DNA of 64,000 nucleotides from Pseudomonas sp. HOU2. GTDB taxonomy: Bacteria > Pseudomonadota > Gammaproteobacteria > Pseudomonadales > Pseudomonadaceae. The stretch is from positions 5,065,001 to 5,129,000 of the forward strand of contig NZ_CP160398.1 of assembly GCF_040729435.1 (NCBI RefSeq). Reading direction: 5' to 3'. Shown piece after piece: positions 17,792-27,803 of the stretch. Within the stretch, counting starts at the first letter, position 1; every line of letters begins with the position of its first letter. The position numbers and the translations under genes are program-made. The notes beneath the pieces were generated by a model. The model ran no database searches. It was not told the DNA's origin and worked only from the letters and a program-made list of their open reading frames with translations.

Positions 17792-19921
17792 GTGGATCGC
17801 TCTCAGTTATTCAACACTGCTCGCTCGAATGTTGCCGACCTCAGTCGAGGCAATCTGGGCGTGCCGTTGTTGCTGCTGGTCATGCTGGCGATGATGATGT
17901 TGCCGGTGCCGCCGTTCCTGCTGGATGTGTTCTTCACCTTCAACATCGCCCTGTCGATCGTCGTCCTGCTGGTCTGCGTGTATGCGCTGCGGCCACTGGA
18001 TTTCGCGGTGTTCCCGACCATTCTGCTGGTGGCGACGCTGCTGCGGCTGGCGTTGAACGTGGCCTCGACGCGGGTGGTGATGCTCCACGGTCAGGACGGC
18101 CATGCCGCTGCCGGTAAGGTGATCCAGGCCTTCGGTGAGGTGGTGATCGGCGGTAACTACGTGGTCGGTATCGTGGTCTTCGCGATCCTGATGATCATCA
18201 ACTTCGTCGTGGTGACCAAGGGTGCCGGGCGGATTTCCGAGGTGAGCGCGCGCTTCACCCTCGATGCGATGCCCGGCAAACAAATGGCGATCGACGCCGA
18301 CCTCAACGCCGGTCTGATCGACCAGAACCAGGCCAAGGCTCGCCGTCAGGAAGTCGCGCAAGAGGCCGAGTTCTACGGTTCGATGGACGGTGCCAGCAAG
18401 TTCGTCCGTGGTGACGCCATCGCCGGCCTGCTGATTCTGTTCATCAACCTCATCGGCGGTATGGCCGTCGGTATCTTCCAGCACAACATGACCTTCGCCG
18501 ACGCGGGCAAGGTGTACGCCTTGCTGACCATCGGTGACGGTTTGGTGGCGCAATTGCCATCACTGTTGTTATCGACAGCGGCAGCGATCATGGTGACCCG
18601 TGCTTCCGGTTCGGAAGACATGGGCAAACAGATCAACCGGCAGATGTTCGCCTCGCCAAAAGCCCTGGCGGTGGCCGCTGGTTTGATGGCGGTCATGGGC
18701 CTTGTCCCGGGCATGCCGCACTTCTCGTTCCTGAGCATGGCCGCGCTGGCTGCCGGTGGCGCGTATCTGTTCTGGAAAAAGCAGAACGTCGCCAAGGTGC
18801 AGGCGCTGCAAGAGGTTCAGCGTCAGCAGGAACTGCTGCCGTCGCCGGCCCGCGCCATGGAAACCAAGGAACTGGGCTGGGACGACGTGACCCCGATCGA
18901 CATGATCGGCCTGGAAGTCGGTTACCGCCTGATCCCGCTGGTAGATCGCAACCAGGGCGGGCAGTTGCTGGCGCGGATCAAGGGCGTGCGCAAGAAGCTC
19001 TCGCAGGATCTGGGCTTCCTGATGCCGACCGTACACATTCGCGACAACCTCGATCTGGCGCCGAGCGCCTATCGCCTGACCCTGATGGGGGTGATCCTCG
19101 CCGAAGCCGAGATCTACCCGGATCGCGAACTGGCGATCAACCCGGGGCAGGTCTACGGCACGCTCAACGGCATTACCGCCAAAGATCCGGCTTTCGGCCT
19201 CGAGGCGGTGTGGATCGAAGTCAGCCAGCGTGCGCAGGCACAATCGCTCGGTTACACCGTGGTCGACGCCAGTACCGTGGTCGCAACTCACTTGAACCAG
19301 ATTCTGTACAAGCACTCCAGTGAGCTGATCGGCCACGAGGAAGTGCAGCAACTCATGCAATTGCTGGCCAAAAGCTCGCCGAAACTGGCTGAAGAGCTGG
19401 TGCCGGGGGTGGTTTCGCTGTCGCAGTTGCTCAAAGTGCTGCAGGCGTTGCTCGCCGAACACGTGCCGGTACGCGATATCCGCAGCATTGCCGAGGCTAT
19501 CGCCAACAACGCCGCCAAGAGTCAAGATACCGCCGCCTTGGTGGCCGCAGTACGCGTCGGCGTATCCCGCGCCATCGTCCAAAGCATTGTAGGCACTGAC
19601 TCCGAGCTGCCTGTGATCACCTTGGAACCAAGGTTGGAACAAATATTGCTCAATAGTCTGCAGAAGGCAGGACAAGGCTCTGAAGAGGGCGTTCTGCTGG
19701 AGCCAAGCATGGCCGAGAAGCTGCAGCGTTCGCTCATCGAAGCGGCGCAGCGTCAGGAAATGCAAGGTCAACCGGTGATTCTGTTGGTAGCAGGCCCGAT
19801 CCGCGCGATGCTCTCGCGCTTCGGTCGCCTCGCAGTTCCAGGGCTGCACGTGCTGGCCTACCAGGAAATACCGGACAACAAGCAAGTGACCATCGTTGCG
19901 ACAGTAGGGCCCAACGGCTGA
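17792..19921 (+). CDS. flhA: FlhA, flagellar export gate protein
   Basis: FlhA (709 residues) forms the nonameric export gate ring. The N-terminal half has about eight membrane segments. The FHIPEP-family cytoplasmic loop is present (RISEVSARFTLDAMPGKQMA, DADLNAGLIDQNQAKARRQ). The C-terminal ~340 residues are the cytoplasmic docking domain. The start is GTG at 17792 after AAAGGAACGGGG. It is the first gene after the accessory insert and is probably read from its own promoter. Confidence 0.98.
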   Translation: MDRSQLFNTARSNVADLSRGNLGVPLLLLVMLAMMMLPVPPFLLDVFFTFNIALSIVVLLVCVYALRPLDFAVFPTILLVATLLRLALNVASTRVVMLHGQDGHAAAGKVIQAFGEVVIGGNYVVGIVVFAILMIINFVVVTKGAGRISEVSARFTLDAMPGKQMAIDADLNAGLIDQNQAKARRQEVAQEAEFYGSMDGASKFVRGDAIAGLLILFINLIGGMAVGIFQHNMTFADAGKVYALLTIGDGLVAQLPSLLLSTAAAIMVTRASGSEDMGKQINRQMFASPKALAVAAGLMAVMGLVPGMPHFSFLSMAALAAGGAYLFWKKQNVAKVQALQEVQRQQELLPSPARAMETKELGWDDVTPIDMIGLEVGYRLIPLVDRNQGGQLLARIKGVRKKLSQDLGFLMPTVHIRDNLDLAPSAYRLTLMGVILAEAEIYPDRELAINPGQVYGTLNGITAKDPAFGLEAVWIEVSQRAQAQSLGYTVVDASTVVATHLNQILYKHSSELIGHEEVQQLMQLLAKSSPKLAEELVPGVVSLSQLLKVLQALLAEHVPVRDIRSIAEAIANNAAKSQDTAALVAAVRVGVSRAIVQSIVGTDSELPVITLEPRLEQILLNSLQKAGQGSEEGVLLEPSMAEKLQRSLIEAAQRQEMQGQPVILLVAGPIRAMLSRFGRLAVPGLHVLAYQEIPDNKQVTIVATVGPNG

Positions 19922-19932
19922 GGTAGTGGTTT

Positions 19933-21273
19933 ATGCAAGTTAAGCGTTTCTTTGCCGCCGATATGCGTCAGGCCATGAAGCTGGTTCGTGATGAGCTGGG
20001 CGCTGATGCCGCCATCATTGGCAACCGCCGCATTGCCGGCGGCGTCGAGCTGACGGCGGCGCTGGATTACAAATTGTCGGCGCTGGCGCCACGGGTTCCG
20101 AACATGGAGCTCGAGGACGAGCTGCGCAAGACCCAGTCGCGCATCGTTACCGCCCAGGCCGAGCTGAGCCTGCGTGGCGAAGCCGACGGCAACACCAATC
20201 GCCAGTTGTTCGCCGGGCTGCCGTTGACGGCCGGCCTGCCGCTGACCGCTGCCGAACCGTTGAGCGAACCGACTTACGCCGCCCCGGCGCGTCCGGCTCC
20301 GGCACCTGCACCGGCGGCCGCTGGTGTCGATCCGCGTGCGCTGGATTCGATGCGTTTCGAATTGAACAGTCTGCGTGAGCTGATGGAAGTGCAGCTCGGC
20401 ACGCTGGCCTGGAATCAGCTGCAAGGCAGCCGTCCGGCCCAAGCCAATCTGTATCGCCGTCTGCAACGCATCGGTCTGTCCGGGCCGTTGTCGCGCGATC
20501 TGCTGGCGATGATCACTGACATCGAAGAACCACGTCAGGCCTGGCGCATGCTGCTCGCGCATCTGGCGCGAATGATTGCCGTACCGGAAGTCGAGCCGCT
20601 GGAAGAGGGCGGGGTGATTGCCATGGTCGGTCCGGCCGGCATGGGCAAGACCACCACCCTGGCCAAACTCGCTGCGCGCTACGTGCTCAAGTATGGCGCG
20701 CAGAACGTGGCGCTGGTCAGCATGGACAGTTTCCGTATCGGTGCCCAGGAACAGCTGAAGACCCTGGGGCGGATTCTCAATGTGCCGGTGACCCACGTCG
20801 ATCCGGGCCAGTCGCTGGTGCAGGCGCTCGATCCGCTGCTGCGCAAACGCGTGGTGCTGATCGATACCGCCGGCCTGCAGGCCAGTGATCCGGCCCTGCG
20901 CATGCAACTGGAAAGTCTGGCCGGGCGTGGCATCCGTTCAAAAAATTATCTGGTGCTGGCAACCACCAGCCAGAAACAGGTTCTAACCGCCGCTTATCAC
21001 AGTTACAAGCGTTGCGGGCTTGCCGGCTGCATCCTGACTAAACTGGATGAGACGGCCAGCCTTGGCGAAGTGTTGAGCCTGGCGATCAGTCATGAACTGC
21101 CGGTCGCGTACCTGACCGATGGCCCACGGATTCCGGATGATCTGCATCTGCCGCGCCGTCATCAACTGGTCAGCCGCGCCGTCAGCGTGCAAATGCAGGA
21201 AGAACCCAGCGAAGAAGCCATGGCTGACATGTTCGCTGATATCTACCACAGCCCGACCAAGCAGGTTGGCTGA
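19933..21273 (+). CDS. flhF: FlhF, SRP-type GTPase for polar flagellum placement
   Basis: FlhF (446 residues) marks the cell pole for flagellar assembly. Residues ~1-70 match the basic domain start (VKRFFAADMRQAMKLVRDELGADA), followed by a Pro/Ala linker (about 100-135). The N-G GTPase domain has the P-loop GPAGMGKTTTLAKLA (about 233-247), VSMDSFRIGAQEQL, DTAGLQ and TKLDET. It starts 11 bp after flhA. FleN, encoded next, counteracts FlhF to limit flagellar number. Confidence 0.97.
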   Translation: MQVKRFFAADMRQAMKLVRDELGADAAIIGNRRIAGGVELTAALDYKLSALAPRVPNMELEDELRKTQSRIVTAQAELSLRGEADGNTNRQLFAGLPLTAGLPLTAAEPLSEPTYAAPARPAPAPAPAAAGVDPRALDSMRFELNSLRELMEVQLGTLAWNQLQGSRPAQANLYRRLQRIGLSGPLSRDLLAMITDIEEPRQAWRMLLAHLARMIAVPEVEPLEEGGVIAMVGPAGMGKTTTLAKLAARYVLKYGAQNVALVSMDSFRIGAQEQLKTLGRILNVPVTHVDPGQSLVQALDPLLRKRVVLIDTAGLQASDPALRMQLESLAGRGIRSKNYLVLATTSQKQVLTAAYHSYKRCGLAGCILTKLDETASLGEVLSLAISHELPVAYLTDGPRIPDDLHLPRRHQLVSRAVSVQMQEEPSEEAMADMFADIYHSPTKQVG

Positions 21274-21386
21274 GGTAATGAACAGTTTTTGTACCTACAT
21301 CGATGGTCTGCCATGCATTGTTCCGGTTGTGAACGCGCAGCCAGTAATGTGGCCTCCGTCTATGCAAGACAAGGTAAAGAAATAAC

Positions 21387-22217
21387 ATGGGCAGCATGCA
21401 TCCCGTACAGGTGATCGCGGTGACCGGCGGCAAAGGTGGCGTCGGCAAGACTAACGTGTCAGTGAACTTGTCTCTGGCGCTGGCAGAGCTTGGCCGTCGG
21501 GTCATGCTGCTGGACGCCGATCTGGGGCTGGCGAACGTCGACGTTCTGCTGGGGCTGACCCCCAAACGTACTCTGGCCGATGTGATCGAAGGCCGCTGCG
21601 AGCTGCGCGACGTGCTGTTGCAGGGGCCCGGCGGGATCCGCATCGTGCCGGCCGCCTCCGGCACCCAAAGCATGGTGCACCTGAGCCCGGCGCAACATGC
21701 CGGTCTGATTCAGGCCTTCAGCGACATCGGCGACAACCTCGATGTGCTGGTGATCGACACCGCTGCGGGTATTGGTGACTCGGTAGTCAGTTTTGTCCGC
21801 GCCGCCCAGGAAGTGTTGCTGGTGGTCTGCGACGAGCCGACCTCGATCACCGACGCCTACGCGCTGATCAAACTGCTCAACCGTGACTACGGCATGAACC
21901 GCTTCCGCGTCCTCGCCAACATGGCGCAGAGCCCGCAGGAAGGGCGCAATCTGTTCGCCAAGTTGACCAAGGTCACGGATCGCTTCCTCGACGTCGCCTT
22001 ACAATACGTCGGCGCCGTGCCGTACGACGAAAGCGTGCGCAAGGCCGTGCAGAAGCAGCGAGCGGTCTATGAAGCCTTTCCGCGTTCCAAGTGCGCGCTG
22101 GCATTCAAGGCGATCGCGCAGAAGGTCGATACCTGGCCGCTGCCTGCCAACCCGCGCGGTCACCTGGAGTTTTTCGTCGAGCGCCTCGTGCAGCAAACGG
22201 CAGGGCCTGTGTTATGA
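21387..22217 (+). CDS. fleN: FleN (FlhG), MinD-like ATPase controlling flagellar number
   Basis: FleN (276 residues) is a ParA/MinD-type ATPase that antagonises FleQ. The deviant Walker A is VTGGKGGVGKTNVSVNLS (about 11-28). LLDADLGLANVDVLLGL is the switch region, and VIDTAAG is the Walker B. It lies in the usual flhF-fleN-fliA order. The fliA ATG overlaps its TGA stop (22215-22217). Confidence 0.97.
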   Translation: MGSMHPVQVIAVTGGKGGVGKTNVSVNLSLALAELGRRVMLLDADLGLANVDVLLGLTPKRTLADVIEGRCELRDVLLQGPGGIRIVPAASGTQSMVHLSPAQHAGLIQAFSDIGDNLDVLVIDTAAGIGDSVVSFVRAAQEVLLVVCDEPTSITDAYALIKLLNRDYGMNRFRVLANMAQSPQEGRNLFAKLTKVTDRFLDVALQYVGAVPYDESVRKAVQKQRAVYEAFPRSKCALAFKAIAQKVDTWPLPANPRGHLEFFVERLVQQTAGPVL

Positions 22218-22954
22218 CCGCGAGCGGTATGAACTACTACAAGAAGTCGGCACGTGACGCGCAATACGAGTTGATCGAGCGTTACGCGCCACTGGTCAAG
22301 CGCATTGCCTATCACCTGCTGGCGCGCTTGCCGGCGAGTGTGCAGGTTGAAGACCTGATTCAGGCCGGGATGATCGGCCTGCTCGAAGTCTCGACCAAAT
22401 ACGACGCCAGCAAAGGCGCCAGTTTCGAAACGTACGCGGGCATCCGGATCCGCGGCGCGATGCTCGACGAAGTACGCAAAGGGGACTGGGCTCCGCGCTC
22501 GGTTCACCGCAACACCCGTATGGTCAGCGACGCAATTCGCGCAATTGAAGCTAAAACCGGCCGTGACGCTAAAGATCACGAGGTTGCGGCCGAACTCCAA
22601 TTGAGTCTCGACGATTACTACGGGATTTTGAATGACACCCTGGGCAGCCGGCTGTTCAGTTTCGACGACCTGTTGCAGGACGGCGAACACGAAGGGCTGC
22701 ACGAGGATGGCGCCAGTGCTCATCTTGAGCCGTCACGCGATCTGGAAGATGAACGCTTCCAGGCGGCGCTGGCGGACGCGATTGCCAATTTGCCGGAGCG
22801 TGAGCGACTGGTGTTGGCGCTGTACTACGACGAAGAACTGAACCTCAAGGAAATCGGTGAAGTCCTTGGCGTCAGTGAATCGCGGGTCAGCCAGTTACAC
22901 AGCCAGTGCGCGGCCCGTTTGCGGGGGCGTTTGGGGGAGTGGCGAGCGCGCTGA
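22214..22954 (+). CDS. fliA: FliA, sigma-28 factor for late flagellar genes
   Basis: This sigma-70-family factor has 246 residues. Region 2 is visible as LVKRIAYHLLARLPASVQVEDLIQAG, with EVRKGDWAPRSVHR at region 3. Region 4 has ERERLVLALYYDEEL, then LKEIGEVLGVSESRVSQLH as the helix-turn-helix. ATG 22214 overlaps the fleN stop; in-frame starts further upstream lie inside fleN and are not credible. FliA drives flagellin, stator and chemotaxis genes and is held by FlgM, which HsbA can bind. Confidence 0.97.
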   Translation: MTASGMNYYKKSARDAQYELIERYAPLVKRIAYHLLARLPASVQVEDLIQAGMIGLLEVSTKYDASKGASFETYAGIRIRGAMLDEVRKGDWAPRSVHRNTRMVSDAIRAIEAKTGRDAKDHEVAAELQLSLDDYYGILNDTLGSRLFSFDDLLQDGEHEGLHEDGASAHLEPSRDLEDERFQAALADAIANLPERERLVLALYYDEELNLKEIGEVLGVSESRVSQLHSQCAARLRGRLGEWRAR

Positions 22955-22956
22955 AG

Positions 22957-22974
22957 GCAGTGTGGGGACACTGC
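22957..22974 (+). terminator. Hairpin after fliA
   Basis: GCAGTGT-GGGG-ACACTGC is a perfect 7-bp stem three bases after the fliA stop. There is no T-run, so it is more likely an mRNA 3'-end stabiliser or weak pause than a full terminator. Confidence 0.4.
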
Positions 22975-22998
22975 GAACGAGGCTGGTGCGGTGATGAA

Positions 22999-23014
22999 CG
23001 GCACCGGTCTTGCT
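22999..23014 (+). promoter_or_regulatory. Sigma-54-like element upstream of cheY
   Basis: CGGCACCGGTCTTGCT keeps GG-N10-GC spacing and the TTGCT -12 box of RpoN promoters, with mismatches at the first base and the R position. A GCCGATTG at 23047-23054 resembles the -10 of FliA promoters but has no good -35. Either could drive cheYZAB; neither is proven. Confidence 0.35.
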
Positions 23015-23120
23015 CTGTTGTGCTCCAGACAGTCTTCGAGTGCTGCGCCGATTGATTGAAGTGGCGCGTCCAGGTGCTGGGCGCGTTTAAGACTGCTTGG
23101 AGGTCGAATTGAACAAAGAC

Positions 23121-23492
23121 ATGAAAATCCTCATCGTTGATGACTTCTCAACGATGCGGCGGATCATCAAGAACCTGCTGCGCGATCTCGGGTTCACCAA
23201 CACCGTCGAGGCCGACGATGGCACGACCGCCATTCCGGTGCTCAACAGCGGCAGCATCGACTTTCTGGTAACGGACTGGAACATGCCGGGCATGACCGGT
23301 ATCGACTTGCTGCGCCACGTGCGTGCCGATGAAAAACTCAAGCATCTGCCGGTGCTGATGGTGACCGCTGAAGCCAAGCGCGAGCAAATCATCGAGGCCG
23401 CTCAGGCCGGTGTGAACGGCTACGTGGTCAAACCTTTCACGGCTCAGGCGTTGAAAGACAAAATCGAGAAGATTTTCGAACGCATCGGCTGA
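23121..23492 (+). CDS. cheY: CheY, chemotaxis response regulator
   Basis: This single receiver domain has 123 residues from ATG 23121. Acidic residues are Asp7/Asp8 (LIVDDFS), the phosphoacceptor is Asp52 (VTDWNMPGM), Thr82 is in VTAEAK and Lys104 in VVKPF. It binds FliM to change motor behaviour. The ribosome site GGAGG (23099-23103) is best spaced for a TTG at 23109, which would add four residues (MNKD); the ATG is kept because homologues begin MKILIVDD. The stop overlaps an unused ATG just before cheZ. Confidence 0.96.
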   Translation: MKILIVDDFSTMRRIIKNLLRDLGFTNTVEADDGTTAIPVLNSGSIDFLVTDWNMPGMTGIDLLRHVRADEKLKHLPVLMVTAEAKREQIIEAAQAGVNGYVVKPFTAQALKDKIEKIFERIG

Positions 23493-23509
23493 TGACGCGC
23501 GGGGGAGCT

Positions 23510-24298
23510 ATGGAGCATAACGAATCTTCACAGGGCGATTTCGAGTCGACCCTGAAAAAACACGCGGTCGAACTGGTCGAGAGCCTTGAAAAAGGCAGGT
23601 TCGGCGACGCTGTGCAACTGATCCATGAGCTCAATCAGACCCGTGACCGCGGCCTGTATCAGGAAGTGGGCAAGCTCACACGCGAACTGCACAGTGCGAT
23701 CGTCAATTTCCAGATCGATCCGCACATGCCGCAGGCCGAGGAAGTGTCGCAAATCACCGACGCCACCGAACGCCTGGGCTATGTGGTCAAGCTGACCGAA
23801 GCCGCGGCCAACCGCACCATGGATCTGGTGGAAAGCGCCACGCCGGTGGTCAATGGCCTGGCTGAAGAAGCCCAGGCGCTGAGCACCGATTGGGGCCGCT
23901 TCATGCGTCGCGAGGTCGGGGCTGAAGAGTTCCGCGAGCTGGCGCGCCGGGTCGACGGTTTTCTGTCACGCAGCAGCACGGACAACCGTGCGGTGTCGAG
24001 CAATCTGAACGACATCCTGCTGGCTCAGGATTATCAGGACCTCACCGGTCAAGTGATCAAGCGTGTGACCCAGCTGGTCACCGAAGTCGAAAGCAATTTG
24101 CTCAAACTCGTCCTCATGGCCAGTCAGGTGGACCGCTTTGCGGGCATCGAACACGACCGCGCCGCGATGCTTGCAGAAAAAGATCCACAAAAACATCTCT
24201 CGCAGGGTGAAGGTCCGCAGATTCATGCCGATAAACGAGAAGACGTTGTGTCCGGTCAGGACGATGTGGACGATTTGTTATCCAGCCTTGGATTTTGA
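23510..24298 (+). CDS. cheZ: CheZ, CheY phosphatase
   Basis: CheZ (262 residues) is helical and dephosphorylates CheY. The catalytic DLTGQ motif lies at 177-181 within AQDYQDLTGQVIKRV. The C-terminal CheY-binding tail is DDVDDLLSSLGF. ATG 23510 follows GGGGGAG and gives MEHNESSQGD. An ATG at 23492 overlapping the cheY stop is possible but has poorer context. The gene belongs to the cheYZAB cluster. Confidence 0.96.
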   Translation: MEHNESSQGDFESTLKKHAVELVESLEKGRFGDAVQLIHELNQTRDRGLYQEVGKLTRELHSAIVNFQIDPHMPQAEEVSQITDATERLGYVVKLTEAAANRTMDLVESATPVVNGLAEEAQALSTDWGRFMRREVGAEEFRELARRVDGFLSRSSTDNRAVSSNLNDILLAQDYQDLTGQVIKRVTQLVTEVESNLLKLVLMASQVDRFAGIEHDRAAMLAEKDPQKHLSQGEGPQIHADKREDVVSGQDDVDDLLSSLGF

Positions 24299-24334
24299 GT
24301 TTTAGGTTTTTAGACCTGTAGGAGCACCCCATTA

Positions 24335-26617
24335 ATGAGCTTCGGCGCCGATGAAGAGATCCTTCAGGATTTCCTGGTTGAGGCCGGCGAGATTCTTGAG
24401 CAACTGTCCGAACAACTGGTCGAGCTGGAAAGCCGCCCGGATGACGCAGATCTGCTCAACGCAATTTTTCGCGGTTTCCACACTGTAAAAGGGGGCGCCG
24501 GCTTCCTTCAGCTCAATGAGCTGGTGGAGTGCTGTCACATCGCCGAAAACGTGTTCGACATCCTGCGCAAGGGTGAGCGTCGCGTTGATGCAGAACTGAT
24601 GGACGTGGTGCTTGAAGCACTGGACGCGGTGAACAGCATGTTCAGCGAAGTCCGTGAACGTGCACCGATCACTGCCGCTACCCCGGAACTGCTGGCCGCG
24701 CTGGCGCGTCTGGCCGAACCGCAATCGGCTGACGAAGCCCCGGCTTCGCCGGTGGCCGAGATGATCGAAGAGCTGGTCGTCGAAGGCGATTCGAGCGATT
24801 CGGGCGACATCACCGATAACGAATTCGAACAGCTGCTCGATTCGCTGAACGCCGTCAAGGCCGAAGCCGAAGCGCCGATTGCTGTGGCATCTGCGCCGGT
24901 TGCCGATGCGGCCGCCAGCGATGAAATCACCGACGCTGAATTCGAGTCCTTGCTCGATCAGTTGCACGGCAAAGGCCAGTTCGCGCCGGACGCCGTGGCA
25001 CCGACGGCAGCCGCTGCGGCGGCACCGGCGGCGGGCGACAGCTCGGACATCACCGACGACGAATTCGAAGCACTGCTCGATCAGTTGCATGGCAAGGGCA
25101 ACTTTGCCGTGGAAGCGCTGGAGTCGGCGATCGCCTCGGCACCGGTTGCGCCTGCCGCACCGGCGGCCGCCGCTGCCGGCAGCGATCTGATCAGCGATCA
25201 CGAATTCGAATCGCTGCTCGACGAATTGCACGGCAAAGGCAAGTTCACCGACGTTGGCGCCGCTGCTGCGGGCACCGCATCGACCGTGGCTGCATCTGCC
25301 GCCAAGGCTGCTGCCGCTCCAGCCGCTGCGCCGAAGGCTGCACCCAAGCCTGAGCCGAAGGCCGAAGCGCCAAAACCGGCCGCCGCTGCTGCACCGGCCC
25401 CTGCCCGCGCTGCCGCGGCGCCGCCACCGGAAAAACCGGCGAGCGAAGCCGAGACCACCGTGCGGGTCGATACCGCGCGTCTCGACGAAATCATGAACAT
25501 GGTCGGCGAACTGGTACTGGTGCGTAACCGCCTGGTGCGCCTGGGTCTCAACAGCGGCGACGAAGCCATGTCCAAGGCCGTGTCGAACCTCGACGTGGTC
25601 ACGGCTGACTTGCAGACCGCAGTGATGAAGACCCGGATGCAGCCGATCAAGAAGGTCTTCGGGCGCTTCCCGCGTCTGGTTCGCGACCTCGCGCGTCAGC
25701 TCAAGAAAGAGATCAACCTGGAACTGGTGGGTGAAGAAACCGACCTCGACAAAAACCTTGTCGAGGCCCTGGCCGACCCGCTGGTCCACTTGGTGCGCAA
25801 CGCGGTTGACCACGGTATCGAGTCGCCGGAAGAACGCGAAGCTTCAGGCAAGGCCCGTGGCGGTCGCGTGGTACTGGCCGCCGAGCAGGAAGGCGACCAC
25901 ATCCTGTTGTCGATCTCCGACGACGGCAAGGGCATGGACCCGAACGTGCTGCGTTCGATCGCGGTAAAACGCGGTGTGATGGACAAGGACGCGGCCGATC
26001 GCCTGAGCGATACCGAGTGCTACAACCTGATTTTCGCCCCGGGTTTCTCGACCAAGACCGAGATCTCCGACGTGTCCGGCCGCGGTGTCGGCATGGACGT
26101 GGTGAAGACCAAGATTTCCCAGCTCAACGGTTCGATCAACATCTACTCGACCAAGGGCCAGGGCTCGAAGATCGTCATCAAGGTGCCGCTGACGCTGGCG
26201 ATCATGCCGACCCTGATGGTGATGCTCGGCAATCAGGCGTTTGCGTTCCCATTGGTCAACGTCAACGAAATCTTCCACCTCGACCTGTCGACCACCAACG
26301 TGGTGGATGGCCAGGAAGTGGTGATCGTGCGGGACAAGGCGCTGCCATTGTTCTACCTCAAGCGCTGGCTGGTCAGCTCCGCCGCTCACGAAGAGCAGCG
26401 CGAAGGCCATGTGGTGATCCTTTCGGTGGGCACCCAGCGGATCGGCTTCGTCGTCGATCAACTGGTCGGCCAGGAAGAAGTGGTCATCAAGCCATTGGGC
26501 AAAATGCTGCAGGGCACTCCGGGCATGTCCGGCGCCACCATCACCGGTGACGGCCGCATCGCGCTGATTCTCGATGTTCCAAGCATGCTCAAGCGTTACG
26601 CGACGAAGCGTATTTGA
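24335..26617 (+). CDS. cheA: CheA, chemotaxis histidine kinase
   Basis: CheA (760 residues) has P1 with the phosphorylated His49 ([14 protein letters not shown]). A long linker (about 120-370) follows, with four copies of an ITDxEFExLLDxLHGKG-type peptide (starting near 158, 197, 238 and 285) and Ala/Pro-rich spacers. The P3 dimerisation helix pair starts near [19 protein letters not shown]4 ATPase motifs include [14 protein letters not shown] and DDGKGMD, and P5 is CheW-like ([14 protein letters not shown] onward). It phosphorylates CheY and CheB under receptor control. No standard CheY/CheB-binding P2 is obvious; the peptide repeats occupy that position. Confidence 0.97.
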   Translation: MSFGADEEILQDFLVEAGEILEQLSEQLVELESRPDDADLLNAIFRGFHTVKGGAGFLQLNELVECCHIAENVFDILRKGERRVDAELMDVVLEALDAVNSMFSEVRERAPITAATPELLAALARLAEPQSADEAPASPVAEMIEELVVEGDSSDSGDITDNEFEQLLDSLNAVKAEAEAPIAVASAPVADAAASDEITDAEFESLLDQLHGKGQFAPDAVAPTAAAAAAPAAGDSSDITDDEFEALLDQLHGKGNFAVEALESAIASAPVAPAAPAAAAAGSDLISDHEFESLLDELHGKGKFTDVGAAAAGTASTVAASAAKAAAAPAAAPKAAPKPEPKAEAPKPAAAAAPAPARAAAAPPPEKPASEAETTVRVDTARLDEIMNMVGELVLVRNRLVRLGLNSGDEAMSKAVSNLDVVTADLQTAVMKTRMQPIKKVFGRFPRLVRDLARQLKKEINLELVGEETDLDKNLVEALADPLVHLVRNAVDHGIESPEEREASGKARGGRVVLAAEQEGDHILLSISDDGKGMDPNVLRSIAVKRGVMDKDAADRLSDTECYNLIFAPGFSTKTEISDVSGRGVGMDVVKTKISQLNGSINIYSTKGQGSKIVIKVPLTLAIMPTLMVMLGNQAFAFPLVNVNEIFHLDLSTTNVVDGQEVVIVRDKALPLFYLKRWLVSSAAHEEQREGHVVILSVGTQRIGFVVDQLVGQEEVVIKPLGKMLQGTPGMSGATITGDGRIALILDVPSMLKRYATKRI

Positions 26618-26666
26618 ATCCGGGGCAGCGGGGCGACGACGTCCCGCTGCACCTAATGGAGTGTTT

Positions 26667-27803
26667 ATGGCAGTCAAAGTCCTGGTGGTGGACGATTCGG
26701 GTTTTTTCCGCCGCCGCGTCTCGGAAATTCTTTCAGCGGATCCGAGCATCCAGGTGGTCGGTACGGCCACCAACGGTAAAGAGGCGATCGATCAGGCCCT
26801 GGCCCTCAAGCCGGACGTGATCACCATGGACTACGAGATGCCGATGATGGATGGCATCACGGCGGTGCGGCACATCATGCAGCGCTGCCCGACCCCGGTG
26901 TTGATGTTCTCCTCGCTGACGCACGAAGGCGCCCGGGTCACCCTGGATGCGCTGGACGCCGGCGCGGTGGATTTCCTGCCGAAGAATTTCGAAGACATCT
27001 CGCGCAACCCCGAGAAGGTCAAGCAACTGCTGTGCGAGAAGGTCCACAGCATATCGCGCAGCAATCGTCGCTTCAGTGCCTACAGTGCGCCGGCTCCGGC
27101 CGCGGCACCGACGCCTGCGCCAGCCCCGGCGGCTTCGAGTTTCAGCAGCCACAGCGCTGCTGCACCGACGCGTCCATCGCCGGCTCCAGCACCTGCGCGT
27201 GCGCCAGCCGCCAGCGCGTCGTCGCCGGCACCGAAACGCAAAGCCTACAAACTGGTTGCCATCGGTACTTCGACCGGCGGCCCGGTTGCCCTGCAACGGG
27301 TGCTGACCCAATTGCCGGCGAACTTCCCGGCGCCGATCGTGCTGATCCAGCACATGCCGGCGGCGTTCACCAAGGCGTTTGCCGAGCGCCTGGACAAGCT
27401 GTGCCGCATCAGCGTCAAGGAAGCCGAGGATGGCGACATCCTGCGTCCGGGCCTGGCGCTGCTGGCCCCGGGTGGCAAGCAGATGATGATCGACGGCCGT
27501 GGCGCGGTGAAAATCCTCCCGGGCGACGAGCGTCTGAATTACAAACCGTGCGTGGACATCACCTTCGGTTCTGCAGCCAAGTCTTACGGTGACAAAGTTC
27601 TGGCGGTGGTGCTCACCGGCATGGGCGCCGACGGCCGTGAAGGCGCACGTCTGCTCAAGCAGGGCGGCAGCTCGGTGTGGGCGCAGGATGAGGCAAGCTG
27701 CGTGATCTACGGCATGCCGATGGCCATCGTCAAAGCCGATCTGGCTGACGCGGTCTACGGCCTGGACGACATCGGCAAGCACATCGTCGAGGCGTGTATC
27801 TGA
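26667..27803 (+). CDS. cheB: CheB, receptor methylesterase/deamidase
   Basis: CheB (378 residues) has an N-terminal receiver domain with phosphoacceptor in [13 protein letters not shown], then an Ala/Pro/Ser-rich linker (about 135-190). The methylesterase domain has the catalytic Ser in IGTSTGGP, His in IQHMPAAF and Asp in [11 protein letters not shown]. It demethylates chemoreceptors for adaptation. ATG 26667 follows AATGGAG. An upstream in-frame start at 26574 lies inside cheA and is rejected. Its stop overlaps motC. Confidence 0.97.
   Translation: MAVKVLVVDDSGFFRRRVSEILSADPSIQVVGTATNGKEAIDQALALKPDVITMDYEMPMMDGITAVRHIMQRCPTPVLMFSSLTHEGARVTLDALDAGAVDFLPKNFEDISRNPEKVKQLLCEKVHSISRSNRRFSAYSAPAPAAAPTPAPAPAASSFSSHSAAAPTRPSPAPAPARAPAASASSPAPKRKAYKLVAIGTSTGGPVALQRVLTQLPANFPAPIVLIQHMPAAFTKAFAERLDKLCRISVKEAEDGDILRPGLALLAPGGKQMMIDGRGAVKILPGDERLNYKPCVDITFGSAAKSYGDKVLAVVLTGMGADGREGARLLKQGGSSVWAQDEASCVIYGMPMAIVKADLADAVYGLDDIGKHIVEACI

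Noticed and set aside
22091..22213. N-terminal extension of fliA into fleN
   Set aside because: Codes for Arg/Pro-rich sequence unlike sigma factors; the ATG overlapping the fleN stop is the normal start.
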